Shown piece after piece: positions 36,601 through 45,139 of a DNA stretch of 61,408 bases. The translations under genes and the position numbers were made by a program. Under the pieces are notes generated by a model that saw nothing but the letters and a program-made list of their open reading frames with translations, made no database searches and had not been told where the DNA came from. The DNA lies in contig QCNR01000008.1 in the NCBI GenBank assembly GCA_003210075.1, positions 1 to 61,408 of the forward strand, written 5' to 3'. This DNA comes from Pelagibacteraceae bacterium AG-426-G09 (GTDB taxonomy: Bacteria > Pseudomonadota > Alphaproteobacteria > Pelagibacterales > Pelagibacteraceae). The first letter of the stretch is position 1. The number at the start of each line of letters is the position of its first letter.

Positions 36601-38163
36601 ACACCAGGTGTTACATTAATTTCTCCCCCACCGCACCATGATATTTATTCAATTGAGGATCTTGCTCAATTAATTTATGATCTTAAACAAATCAATCCTA
36701 AGGCTAGAGTAGGTGTTAAATTAGTTGCTTCTTCAGGTATTGGAACCATTGCAGCAGGCGTAGCTAAAGCTAAAGCAGATATAATATTAATTTCAGGACA
36801 TTCAGGTGGGACAGGTGCAACTCCACAGACAAGTGTAAAATATGTTGGAATACCTTGGGAGATGGGCCTCACAGAAGCAAACCAGGTTTTAACTCTCAAT
36901 AATTTAAGACATAAAATTACTTTAAGAACAGATGGTGGTATAAAAACTGGAAGAGATGTAGTCATTGCAGCCATGATGGGAGCAGAAGAATTTGGTGTTG
37001 CAACAACTGCACTTGTAGCTATGGGATGTATAATGGTAAGACAATGTCATTCTAATACATGTCCAGTAGGAGTTTGCACTCAAGATGAAAAATTAAGAGA
37101 AAAATTTGTCGGCACACCTGACAAAGTTGTTAATTTATTTACCTTTATTGCTTCTGAAGTAAGAGAAATTTTAGCCGAACTTGGTTTTAAAAATTTAAAT
37201 GAGATAATCGGTAGAACAGATTTACTAAGACAAGTAAGCAAGGGTTCTCCTAATTTAGATGATTTAGATCTAAATCCTTTATTTGTGCAAGCGGACCCAG
37301 GAAAGAATAAAAGGTATTGTGAACAACAAATTATAAATAAAGTACCTGATACATTAGATCAAAAAATTTGGCCTGAGATTGAAAAAGATATAGAAGATAA
37401 AAAAGAAATTGAAAAGGAATTTACTATTCAAAATACAAATAGAGCTGTTGGAACTAGAATTTCATATTACCTTTATAAAAAATATGGAGAAGATAAAATT
37501 GAACCAGAGAGCATCCAGATTAATTTTAAAGGTTCTGCAGGACAATCGTTCGGAGCTTTTGCTATAAAAGGCTTGAAACTTGTATTAAAAGGTGACGCCA
37601 ATGATTATGTGGCTAAGGGGCTATCAGGTGCAACAATTTCTATAAAACTTCAAGATGAAAGTAATATTATATCTAAAGAAAACACAATAATTGGAAATAC
37701 AGTTCTTTATGGTGCCACATCTGGAAATTTATATGCTGCGGGCCAGGCAGGAGAAAGATTTGCAGTTAGAAATTCAGGAGCCACCGCTGTAGTTGAAGGT
37801 TGTGGATCAAATGGATGTGAATACATGACTGGTGGAATGATTGTTATATTGGGCAATGTTGGTGATAATTTTGGAGCTGGGATGACCGGAGGAATGTGCT
37901 TTGTTTATGATCGTAATCATACTTTCCACAACAAAGCAAATCCAGAGTCCATAATATGGCAAAAACTGGAAACTGAGTTCTGGATAAATAATTTAAAAAC
38001 ATTAGTTCAAAAACATTTCCAAGAAACAAATTCTGAAGTGTCAAAAAAAATTCTAGAAAACTTTGAAGAGGAAATTATGAATTTTTATCAAGTATGTCCA
38101 AAAGAAATGCTTGATAAACTTGAAAATCCTATCACAAATAAACAGAGTAATCTTGCAAGTTAA
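33667..38163 (+). CDS. gltB: Glutamate synthase large (alpha) subunit
   Basis: Makes two glutamates from glutamine and 2-oxoglutarate, the key ammonium-assimilation step with glutamine synthetase. 1498 residues. The class II amidotransferase domain becomes active at the cysteine of HDACGVG (residue ~26 before N-terminal processing), followed by WHRGAIDADGKTGDGAGI. The FMN synthase domain has GGEDKSRF and GHSGGTGATP. The 3Fe-4S cysteines are in RQCHSNTCPVGVC. The C-terminal beta-helix has repeated glycine motifs (GNTVLYGATSG). Intact. It ends overlapping the next gene as TAATG. Confidence 0.98.
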   Translation: MKNLREKNLKKLKENHVYHEGMEHDACGVGLVVSTEGKKSRKVVEAGIEALKAVWHRGAIDADGKTGDGAGIHIEIPTDFFVEKIEVTGHSHDNSELCVGMIFLPRNDYSAQEACRTIVESELTKNNFNIYGWRQVPVNPSVLGEKAEQTRPEITQILFKHNNKKIMDKELNRSLYETRRIIEKQASANHLNSFYVCSFSSKSIIYKGMFLAEAIDDFYPDLKDKRFVSRYSIFHQRFSTNTAPSWDLAQPFRSLAHNGEINTLKGNINWMKVHEQEMHSPFFQNIENLKPVIPSGNSDSASLDNVFELLTTSGHSAPLAKLMLIPDAWSKKSKVLPKEHLQLFNFLNSSMEPWDGPAAIAGTDNEWAIVASDRNGLRPMRYTVTNDKLLFAGSETGMIDINEKKIIEKGRLGPGEILGVRIEKGKIFRNTEIKNYLAKEYKHFNNQIIDLDKKFPIQNEKNLFEGNELREKQYLFGYSLEDLELILHPMAEDAKEATGSMGDDTPLAVLSDKYRPLYHYFRQNFSQVTNPPIDSLRENKVMSLKTRFGNLGNILDFNNLTEENIYVLESPILSNTQFDKFTNYFKENIITIDCTFSVEQSLEEALDNIKEQAEIAVRKGFTQIVLTDKNVSSKKLPIPILLAVGAVNTYLVKLKLRGYASINVQTGDAMDTHSFATIIGVGGTTVNPYLAFDSLHQRFNKKLFGNFEFDECVRRYIKSVNLGLLKIMSKMGISVISSYRGGCNFETVGLSRTIVNNFFPGVLSKISGIGLTGIEKKIRNIHQQAFSKTNNILPIGGIYRYRKTGETHQYQGRLIHMLQTAVTKGSYEIYKKYAQGIYDLPPISLRDLVGFKEKNSINIDEVEPIEEILKRFGSGSMSHGALSKEAHETLAIGMNRIKGASCSGEGGEDKSRFKILDNGDTANSRVKQIASARFGVTIDYLNNCNEIEIKIAQGAKPGEGGQLPGFKVTDEIAKLRHSTPGVTLISPPPHHDIYSIEDLAQLIYDLKQINPKARVGVKLVASSGIGTIAAGVAKAKADIILISGHSGGTGATPQTSVKYVGIPWEMGLTEANQVLTLNNLRHKITLRTDGGIKTGRDVVIAAMMGAEEFGVATTALVAMGCIMVRQCHSNTCPVGVCTQDEKLREKFVGTPDKVVNLFTFIASEVREILAELGFKNLNEIIGRTDLLRQVSKGSPNLDDLDLNPLFVQADPGKNKRYCEQQIINKVPDTLDQKIWPEIEKDIEDKKEIEKEFTIQNTNRAVGTRISYYLYKKYGEDKIEPESIQINFKGSAGQSFGAFAIKGLKLVLKGDANDYVAKGLSGATISIKLQDESNIISKENTIIGNTVLYGATSGNLYAAGQAGERFAVRNSGATAVVEGCGSNGCEYMTGGMIVILGNVGDNFGAGMTGGMCFVYDRNHTFHNKANPESIIWQKLETEFWINNLKTLVQKHFQETNSEVSKKILENFEEEIMNFYQVCPKEMLDKLENPITNKQSNLAS

Positions 38164-39020
38164 TGCATGAAATAAATTTATTTTGCTTTGGTTTTGGTCA
38201 GGTAGCCAAAGCTTTTATAAATAAAATCTTAAAAAATAAAATAAAAATTAACTTACTTACTACAAGTAGAAAAAAAACTGGTGAATATAATTACTCAAAT
38301 TTAAAATATATAAACTTTAAATTTGATGAGAAAAGTTTTGATAAAAATCTTTTAAAGGAAGTAAAGAAATTTAGTCATATTCTTATTTCAACACCTCCTA
38401 TAAGTTCAAAAGATCTTTTTTTAGAATTATTAAATTCAAATAATAATCTTTTAGAAAAATCTAAATGGATTACTTATTTATCTTCAACAAGTGTTTATGG
38501 AGACCATGAAGGTGCTTGGGTTGATGAGAATGCTAAATTAATTCCAAGTAGCTTAAAAGGAAAGACTAGACTTCAAATTGAAAATAGATGGAGGATATTG
38601 TCAAAAGATTTTCCAATACAAATCTTTAGACTTGCTGGTATTTATTCAAAAGAAGACAATTTAATTACAAGGATAAAAAAAAATAATTCAAAAATTATTA
38701 AGAAAAAAGACCATAAGTTTTCAAGAATACATTTAGAGGATATTTCAGGTTTTTTATTTAAAAGTTTAAAAAATTTTAAGTCAGGAGAGATATACAACAT
38801 TGCAGATGATAAACCTATTTCAAATGAGGAACTCATTAATGAAATATTGATTAAATATACTCTAAAATCACCAATCTATATAGATTACAATGATCTTGAA
38901 GACTCAACTTTGAAAGAATTTTATTCAGCCTCAAAAAAAGTAAAAAACAATAAAGCAAAAAATTTTTTTAATTATGAACTAATCTATCCAACCATACGAG
39001 AGGGCCTTAATTTATTATAG
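38163..39020 (+). CDS. NAD(P)-dependent epimerase/dehydratase-like SDR protein
   Basis: 285 residues. The N-terminal nucleotide-binding loop is atypical: FCFGFGQVAKAF in place of GxxGxxG. TYLSSTSVYGDHEGAWVDE holds the Ser and Tyr of an extended SDR, and QIFRLAGIYS follows. This resembles the YeeZ-type proteins of proteobacteria. The catalytic Lys of YxxxK is not seen at its usual place, so enzyme activity is uncertain. It is coupled to gltB by TAATG and converges on the hydrolase gene with a 37-base overlap. Confidence 0.7.
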   Translation: MHEINLFCFGFGQVAKAFINKILKNKIKINLLTTSRKKTGEYNYSNLKYINFKFDEKSFDKNLLKEVKKFSHILISTPPISSKDLFLELLNSNNNLLEKSKWITYLSSTSVYGDHEGAWVDENAKLIPSSLKGKTRLQIENRWRILSKDFPIQIFRLAGIYSKEDNLITRIKKNNSKIIKKKDHKFSRIHLEDISGFLFKSLKNFKSGEIYNIADDKPISNEELINEILIKYTLKSPIYIDYNDLEDSTLKEFYSASKKVKNNKAKNFFNYELIYPTIREGLNLL

Positions 39021-39757
39021 ATATAAAAAATTTCCTTATTAAGTTTTTTTAAGTTATTTTTATTTGATAAACTATGATCTCCTCTTTTTATTATAACTAA
39101 TTTTTTTTTGGCATTTTTGAAAATTTTCATAATCTTTTTTGAAATAGAAACTGGAACTACATCATCTTTTTTACCGTGGAGTATTGTGAGAAATATTTTG
39201 TTTTTGAATTTTTTGTTAAAAATTTTATTTTTTCTACCATCTTTAATTAAATTATAAGAAATATTATATTGATAACCTCCGTGATCAAAAATATAAAATT
39301 TATCTTTAACTAATTGTTTTTTCACTTTATTTGAAAACTTATTCCACATAAGTCTATCCAAAAATTCAGGCGCTGGAGCAATTCCTACAAATGCAAGAAT
39401 TCTTTTATTAAAGGATTTTAATAAATTTAGTCCAATCCATCCTCCCATACTAGATCCAACTAAAATTAATTTTTTTCTAATTAATTTTTTTCTAATTATT
39501 TTAATTGCATCTTGAGTCCAACTTGAGATTGTACCATCTTCAAATTTTCCATAAGATTTTCCATGTCCTGAGTATTCTAAGGCTAAAAATCCAATCTTAT
39601 TTCTCTTGCAAAACTTATATAATGTTTTTGGCTTATCCCCTTCTAGATCTGATTTAAAACCATGCAAAAAAACAACGTAAATATCTCCTTGGACATTGTT
39701 AAGTAAACATCTTATTTTTTTATTCCTAGAAATTTTAACAAATTTAAATTTTGCCAT
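38984..39757 (-). CDS. Alpha/beta-hydrolase
   Basis: 257 residues. FLHGFKSDLEG is the oxyanion loop, ALEYSGHGKSYG the second strand region, GSSMGGWIG the nucleophile elbow with catalytic Ser, GKKDDVVP the Asp and KRGDHSLS the His. It resembles the small cytosolic serine hydrolases (palmitoyl-thioesterase/ABHD10-like) found next to housekeeping genes in alphaproteobacteria. Substrate unknown. It is divergent from the glycosyltransferase gene. Confidence 0.8.
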   Translation of the reverse strand: MAKFKFVKISRNKKIRCLLNNVQGDIYVVFLHGFKSDLEGDKPKTLYKFCKRNKIGFLALEYSGHGKSYGKFEDGTISSWTQDAIKIIRKKLIRKKLILVGSSMGGWIGLNLLKSFNKRILAFVGIAPAPEFLDRLMWNKFSNKVKKQLVKDKFYIFDHGGYQYNISYNLIKDGRKNKIFNKKFKNKIFLTILHGKKDDVVPVSISKKIMKIFKNAKKKLVIIKRGDHSLSNKNNLKKLNKEIFYIYNKLRPSRMVG

Positions 39758-39798
39758 AAATTTTAATGATAACTTATGATATTATTATAAGTATATAA

Positions 39799-40953
39799 AT
39801 GCCATCAAAAATAAAAGTTTTGCAAGTTATTCCCAAGCTTGGATATGGAGGTGCAGAAACAGGCTGTTATGATATTGCACATTATCTTTACGAAAAGAAT
39901 TGTGGATCTTATATTGTTACAAGTGGTGGAGATTTGCTCAAATTTGTCGATAAAAAAAAGGTTAAAGTAATAAGACTTCCTGTACATAGCAAAAACCCTT
40001 TGTTAATTTTTATCAATGCTATCATTTTAACATTTATAATATTTTTTTTTAATATCAATATTGTACATGCTAGAAGTAGAGCGCCAGCATGGTCTTGTTA
40101 TTTAGCAACAAAGATTACTAGAAGAAATTTTGTTACAACGTTTCATGGTACATATAATTTTAATAGTAAATTAAAAAAATTTTATAACTCAATTATGGTT
40201 AGATCAAAATTAATAATAGCTGGATCTAATTTTATTTTTTCACACATTAAAGAAAATTACTCAGAATTTATTGGTTTGAATAAAAGGTTATTGGTAATAT
40301 TTAGAGGAATTAATGTAGACTTTTTTGACCAAACTTCCACTATTGAGAGTGATGAAATCGACTTAAAAAGAAAATGGGAAATTGAAGAAAATAAAAAAAT
40401 AATTTTAATGCCAGGAAGACTTACATCTTGGAAAGGACAAGAATTATTTATCGAAGCGATTAATTTAGTAAATATTGAGCTTGGCTACGAAGCCTTTTAT
40501 GCAGTAATTCTCGGAAGCGAGCAAGGTAGAGATTTATATAAGAAAAAACTTATTCGTCTCGTTGAACAATATCGAATGACAAAACAATTAAAATTTATAG
40601 ATAATTGTAAAAATATGGCATTAGCTTATAAAATTTCAGACATAATCGTTTCAGCCTCTATAGAACCAGAAGCTTTTGGCAGGGTGGCTGTAGAAGCACA
40701 ATCAATGCAAAAAACAATTATTGCAAGCAATATTGGAGGCTCAAATGAAACTATTACTGATGAAAAAACAGGTTTTTTATTTGAAGCCGGAGATGCAAAA
40801 TCTTTAAGTAAAAAAATTATGAGGATATTAAATATGGATGAAACTTTGTTAAAAACTGTAGGTAATGAGGGCAGAAAAAACGTTATTAAAAAATTTAATG
40901 TTGAAAAAATGTGTTTTTCTACTTATTCAGAGTATAAAAAGCTAATTAATTAA
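39799..40953 (+). CDS. GT4-family glycosyltransferase
   Basis: 384-residue GT-B glycosyltransferase. The N-terminal domain starts with VLQVIPKLGYGGAETG, and the C-terminal donor-binding domain has GRLTSWKGQELFIEA and the signature PEAFGRVAVEAQSMQ with the E-x7-E pair. A hydrophobic segment at ~75-90 may attach it to the membrane. It probably builds LPS core or another surface glycan. Acceptor and sugar are not readable. Its stop overlaps thrS as TAATG, an unusual partner. Confidence 0.85.
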   Translation: MPSKIKVLQVIPKLGYGGAETGCYDIAHYLYEKNCGSYIVTSGGDLLKFVDKKKVKVIRLPVHSKNPLLIFINAIILTFIIFFFNINIVHARSRAPAWSCYLATKITRRNFVTTFHGTYNFNSKLKKFYNSIMVRSKLIIAGSNFIFSHIKENYSEFIGLNKRLLVIFRGINVDFFDQTSTIESDEIDLKRKWEIEENKKIILMPGRLTSWKGQELFIEAINLVNIELGYEAFYAVILGSEQGRDLYKKKLIRLVEQYRMTKQLKFIDNCKNMALAYKISDIIVSASIEPEAFGRVAVEAQSMQKTIIASNIGGSNETITDEKTGFLFEAGDAKSLSKKIMRILNMDETLLKTVGNEGRKNVIKKFNVEKMCFSTYSEYKKLIN

Positions 40954-42869
40954 TGTTAAACATAACTCTACCAGATGGAAACAGGCTCAACTTTGAAAAA
41001 AAGGTTACAGGATTAGAGGTTGCTGAAAAGATAAGCAAGTCTTTATCTAAAAGTGCTCTATTAATAAGTATTGACGGTAAATTGAAAGATCTTAATACAG
41101 TAATTGATAAAGATTGTTCAGTTAAAATATTTACCTCAAAAGACAAAGAAGGCCTTGAAACAATAAGACATGATACTGCTCACGTTTTAGCTATGGCCGT
41201 TCAAGAGTTATTTCCAGAAACTCAAGTTACAATAGGTCCTGTTATAGAGGATGGTTTTTATTATGATTTTGCAAGAAAAGAACCATTCACCGATGATGAC
41301 TTAAATAAAATTGAAAATAGAATGAAAGAAATTGTTGAAAGAGATGAAAAAACAACCAGAGAGGTTTGGCCTAGAAAGAAAGCTATTGATCATTTTAAAA
41401 AAATTGGAGAAATTTATAAAGCTGAAATTATTAAAAGTATCCCTGAAAGCGAAGAAGTTTCAATTTATTTCCATGGAAAATGGCATGATTTATGTAGAGG
41501 GCCACACTTATCTTCGACAGGAAAAATTGGAAAGTTTTTTAAATTGACTAAGGTTTCAGGCGCATACTGGAGAGGTGACTCAAATAATGAAATGCTACAA
41601 AGAGTATACGGTACTAGCTGGTCAACTCAAAAAGAATTGGATGATTATCTTAGAAGAATAGAAGAGGCTGAAAAACGTGATCATAGAAAATTAGGAAAGT
41701 TAATGGACCTATTTCATTTTAGAGAAGAAAGTCCCGGAGCTGTTTTTTGGCATGAAAAAGGATGGGCACTATTCCAGAAACTTGTCTCATATATGAGATA
41801 CAAGCAAGATCAGGCAGGATATAAAGAAATAAATACTCCTGAAATTTTAGATAGATCACTTTGGGAAAAATCAGGTCACTGGGAAAAATTTGGTGCAAAC
41901 ATGTATACTTCTGAAACACCAGACCAAAAAATATTTGCAATTAAACCAATGAACTGTCCTGGTTGTGTACAGGTATTTAATCAAGGTTTGAAGAGTTATA
42001 GAGACCTACCTTTTAAAATGTCTGAATTTGGAAAAGTTCATAGATATGAACCATCAGGAGCTTTACATGGACTTTTAAGAGTGAGAGCATTTACCCAAGA
42101 CGATGCTCATATTTTTTGTACTGAAGATCAAATAACAGAAGAGTGTCTTTCTGTAACAAATTTAATTTTAGAAATTTATAAAGACTTAGGATTTGAAAAT
42201 GTAATTCTTAAATATTCTGATAGACCGGATTTAAGAGTTGGAGATGATGCAGTTTGGGATAAATCTGAAGCAGCATTACTTAAAGCAGTGGAAGCTTCAA
42301 AGTTAGAATACAGTATTAATAAAGGTGAAGGGGCCTTTTACGGGCCAAAGATAGAATTTGTATTAAGGGATGCAATCGGAAGAGATTGGCAATGTGGGAC
42401 TTTACAAGTTGATTTAAATTTACCTGGTAGATTGGGTGCTAGTTATATTGATAAAGATGGTACAAAAAAAATTCCTGTTATGCTTCATAGGGCTTTATTC
42501 GGTTCTCTTGAAAGATTCATAGGTATACTTATAGAAAACTATGCTGGAAAATTACCTTTTTGGATTTCTCCATTGCAAACAGTTGTAATTCCCATATCAG
42601 AAGATTTTAATGATTATGCTTTATCAGTTCATAGAAAAATTAAAAAGGCTGGTATTTCTTGCGATGTAGATTTAAAAAATCATAATTTAAATTATAAAAT
42701 TCGTGAACATTCTAACTCAAAGGTTCCAATGCTATTAATATGTGGAAAAAAAGAAGTTGACTCTAATGCTGTAACTATTAGAAGATTGGATTCTAATAAA
42801 CAAGAAAATATGTTAATTGACGAGTTTATAAAAAAATATACCGATTTAAACAAAGCTTCATCTATTTAG
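40953..42869 (+). CDS. thrS: Threonyl-tRNA synthetase
   Basis: Class II synthetase of 638 residues. TGS domain at 1-60, editing domain with HDTAHVLA and GPHLSSTG, catalytic domain with the zinc-binding MNCPGCVQ and motif 2 FGKVHRYEPSGALHG, motif 3 HRALFGSLERF, and the anticodon-binding C-terminal domain from ~540. Start set by the TAATG overlap with the glycosyltransferase. It leads the conserved thrS-infC-rpmI-rplT-pheS-pheT order. Confidence 0.98.
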   Translation: MLNITLPDGNRLNFEKKVTGLEVAEKISKSLSKSALLISIDGKLKDLNTVIDKDCSVKIFTSKDKEGLETIRHDTAHVLAMAVQELFPETQVTIGPVIEDGFYYDFARKEPFTDDDLNKIENRMKEIVERDEKTTREVWPRKKAIDHFKKIGEIYKAEIIKSIPESEEVSIYFHGKWHDLCRGPHLSSTGKIGKFFKLTKVSGAYWRGDSNNEMLQRVYGTSWSTQKELDDYLRRIEEAEKRDHRKLGKLMDLFHFREESPGAVFWHEKGWALFQKLVSYMRYKQDQAGYKEINTPEILDRSLWEKSGHWEKFGANMYTSETPDQKIFAIKPMNCPGCVQVFNQGLKSYRDLPFKMSEFGKVHRYEPSGALHGLLRVRAFTQDDAHIFCTEDQITEECLSVTNLILEIYKDLGFENVILKYSDRPDLRVGDDAVWDKSEAALLKAVEASKLEYSINKGEGAFYGPKIEFVLRDAIGRDWQCGTLQVDLNLPGRLGASYIDKDGTKKIPVMLHRALFGSLERFIGILIENYAGKLPFWISPLQTVVIPISEDFNDYALSVHRKIKKAGISCDVDLKNHNLNYKIREHSNSKVPMLLICGKKEVDSNAVTIRRLDSNKQENMLIDEFIKKYTDLNKASSI

Positions 42870-43414
42870 TGTCAGACTTTAAAAAAATTTTTTTTCAAAG
42901 AAGAAATAAATCCTTTGGACCAAGGTATAATAACAGAATTAATTCATCTGAAGTCCAAGTTATTGGAAGTGACGGAGAAAACTTAGGCGTCCTTAATTTA
43001 CAACAAGCGATCAGTAAAGCTAAAAATGAGGGGCTTGATTTAATTGAAATTGCACCAAATACAAAACCTCCAGTATGTAAAATTATGGATATTGGTAAAT
43101 ATAAATATGATCAACAAAAGAAGGCAAGCAAAGCAAAAAAAAATCAAAAAAAAGTAGAACTCAAAGAAATTAAACTTAGACCAACTACCGAAGTTCATGA
43201 TTATACTTTTAAAATCAAAAATGCTCAAAAGTTTCTGTCGAAAGGTGACAAAGTAAAATTCACAATAAAATTTAAAGGAAGAGAACTTCAACATGTAAAT
43301 CTTGGGAATGAATTAATGGATAAAATCAAGGTTGATATGGAAAATATAGGAAAAATAGAGTTACAGCCAAAATTTGATGGAAAACAAATGATTATGGTAG
43401 TACAGCCAGCATAA
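42869..43414 (+). CDS. infC: Translation initiation factor IF-3
   Basis: Binds the 30S subunit and checks the start codon and initiator tRNA. 181 residues with N-domain ([16 protein letters not shown]) and C-domain ([34 protein letters not shown]) joined by a Lys-rich linker. No ATG lies near the expected start: the best candidate is GTG 42869, sharing a base with the thrS stop (TAGTG). An ATT codon six codons later would also fit. Rare start codons allow IF-3 to limit its own synthesis in other bacteria, and the same may hold here. Confidence 0.95.
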   Translation: MSDFKKIFFQRRNKSFGPRYNNRINSSEVQVIGSDGENLGVLNLQQAISKAKNEGLDLIEIAPNTKPPVCKIMDIGKYKYDQQKKASKAKKNQKKVELKEIKLRPTTEVHDYTFKIKNAQKFLSKGDKVKFTIKFKGRELQHVNLGNELMDKIKVDMENIGKIELQPKFDGKQMIMVVQPA

Positions 43415-43463
43415 TTATTCTAGTTGTAAAATAGTTTGGATTTTGTATAACCCCTTAAAAATT

Positions 43464-43670
43464 ATGCCTAAACTTAAAACAAAAAGCTCAGCAAAAAAAA
43501 GATTTAAAATTACTTCAAAAGGTAAAGTAATGATGCCGCAAGCAGGTAAAAGACACGGCATGATTAAAAGAACTAATTCACAAATAAGAAAACAAAGGGG
43601 TACTACCGTAATGTCAAAACAAGACAGCAAAATTGTAAAATCGTACATGCCTTATAGTTTGAGAGGATAA
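43464..43670 (+). CDS. rpmI: 50S ribosomal protein L35
   Basis: 68-residue basic protein starting [14 protein letters not shown], the family signature, and ending with the conserved SYMPYSLRG-type tail. The start is ATG 43464; the frame opens 21 bases earlier but without homology. It follows infC after 49 bases and precedes rplT by one base. Confidence 0.97.
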   Translation: MPKLKTKSSAKKRFKITSKGKVMMPQAGKRHGMIKRTNSQIRKQRGTTVMSKQDSKIVKSYMPYSLRG

Positions 43671-43671
43671 T

Positions 43672-44028
43672 ATGGCTAGGGTAAAAAGAGGTGTAACTAG
43701 TAAAGCTAAACATAAAAAAGTATTAAAATCTGTAAAAGGTCAGTTTGGTAGAAGAAAAAATACAATAAGAGTTGCTAGACAGGCAATGGAAAAGGCAATG
43801 CAATATGCCTACAGGGATAGAAGAAATAAAAAAAGAGATTTTAAATCTTTATGGATTCAAAGAATCAACGCTGGAGTTAGAAGCGAAGGTCTTACTTACT
43901 CAAAATTCATTAATGGATTAAGCAAATCTGGAATTAAACTGGATAGAAAAATTTTAGCTGAAATTGCTTACGAAAATCCAATAGCTTTTAAAACTATAGT
44001 AAAAAAAGCTCAATCAGCACTAAATTAA
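43672..44028 (+). CDS. rplT: 50S ribosomal protein L20
   Basis: 118 residues. [16 protein letters not shown], then [17 protein letters not shown] and [20 protein letters not shown] are the conserved rRNA-binding segments. Needed early in 50S assembly; in E. coli it also represses the infC-rpmI-rplT message. The 49-base infC-rpmI gap is the only place such a leader could lie here, and no clear structure is visible in it. Confidence 0.98.
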   Translation: MARVKRGVTSKAKHKKVLKSVKGQFGRRKNTIRVARQAMEKAMQYAYRDRRNKKRDFKSLWIQRINAGVRSEGLTYSKFINGLSKSGIKLDRKILAEIAYENPIAFKTIVKKAQSALN

Positions 44029-44071
44029 TCTTCACTATTGTTTTTCTCCAAGTAAGAAATAATCTGTAAAA

Positions 44072-45139
44072 ATGTCAGATTTTGAAAAATTAATAAATGA
44101 TTTTAAACAAAAAATTATAGAGGCAAAAAACTCTGAAGAAATTGAAAATATTAGCTCTGAAATTTTTGGGAAGAAAGGTTTCATAAATTCTGAATTTTCA
44201 AAGATTGGAATACTTTCTCCAGAGGATAAAAAAAAATTTGCTTCACAAATTAATAACGGCAAACAAGAGTTGGCAAAAGTTTTTAGTCAAGTTTCATCCA
44301 AAATTAAAAACAAAGAACTAAATGAGAATATTGAAAAAGAAAAAATAGATGTAACTTTGCCAGAAAAAGAATTCAAAATTGGAAAAATTCATCCAGTTTC
44401 ACAAGTAATAGATGAAATTTCATCAATTTTTTCAGAAATAGGTTTTAGTGTAGAAGAAGGACCAGATGTTGAGAGTGACTATAATAATTTTACAGCCTTA
44501 AATACACCAGAAAATCATCCAGCAAAAGATATGCATGATACTTTTTATCTTGATAATGATATGAAAACTTTACTGAGAACCCATACTTCACCTGTTCAAG
44601 TAAGAACTATGTTAAAAGGCAAGCCTCCTTTTAAAATAATTGCACCTGGCAGAACATATAGAAGTGATAGTGATCAAACTCATACTCCAATGTTCCATCA
44701 GTTAGAAGGATTACATATTGATAAAAATATTAATATGGGACATTTAAAAGGATGTTTAAATTATTTTATAAAGGAATTTTTTGAAATTGAAAAAATTCAA
44801 ATGAGATTTAGACCAAGTCATTTTCCTTTCACTGAGCCTTCAGCAGAAGTTGATATAGGGTATAAGATTGAAAATAATAAAATTGTTATAGGAGAAGGTG
44901 ACAAATGGTTGGAAATATTAGGTTGTGGAATGGTTCATCCAAATGTTTTAAAAAATTGTAAAATTGATACAAAAAAATTTCAAGGATTTGCATTTGGTAT
45001 AGGTATAGACCGCCTCGCAATGTTAAAATATGGCATCAATGATCTAAGATCCTTCTTTGAAACAGATTATCGATGGTTAAATCATTATGGTTTTGACCCA
45101 CTTGATGTACCAACAAATTACAGAGGGTTAAGTAAATGA
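44072..45139 (+). CDS. pheS: Phenylalanyl-tRNA synthetase alpha subunit
   Basis: 355 residues. Coiled-coil N-terminal arm (~1-90), then the class II catalytic core with the loop [12 protein letters not shown], motif 2 [15 protein letters not shown] and motif 3 [30 protein letters not shown] is typical. It overlaps pheT by 4 bases (ATGA), giving 1:1 production of the alpha2-beta2 enzyme. Confidence 0.98.
   Translation: MSDFEKLINDFKQKIIEAKNSEEIENISSEIFGKKGFINSEFSKIGILSPEDKKKFASQINNGKQELAKVFSQVSSKIKNKELNENIEKEKIDVTLPEKEFKIGKIHPVSQVIDEISSIFSEIGFSVEEGPDVESDYNNFTALNTPENHPAKDMHDTFYLDNDMKTLLRTHTSPVQVRTMLKGKPPFKIIAPGRTYRSDSDQTHTPMFHQLEGLHIDKNINMGHLKGCLNYFIKEFFEIEKIQMRFRPSHFPFTEPSAEVDIGYKIENNKIVIGEGDKWLEILGCGMVHPNVLKNCKIDTKKFQGFAFGIGIDRLAMLKYGINDLRSFFETDYRWLNHYGFDPLDVPTNYRGLSK

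Noticed and set aside
34515-36974. Antisense frames of 99-147 codons within gltB
   Set aside because: Same shadow composition; gltB is intact and constrained throughout.
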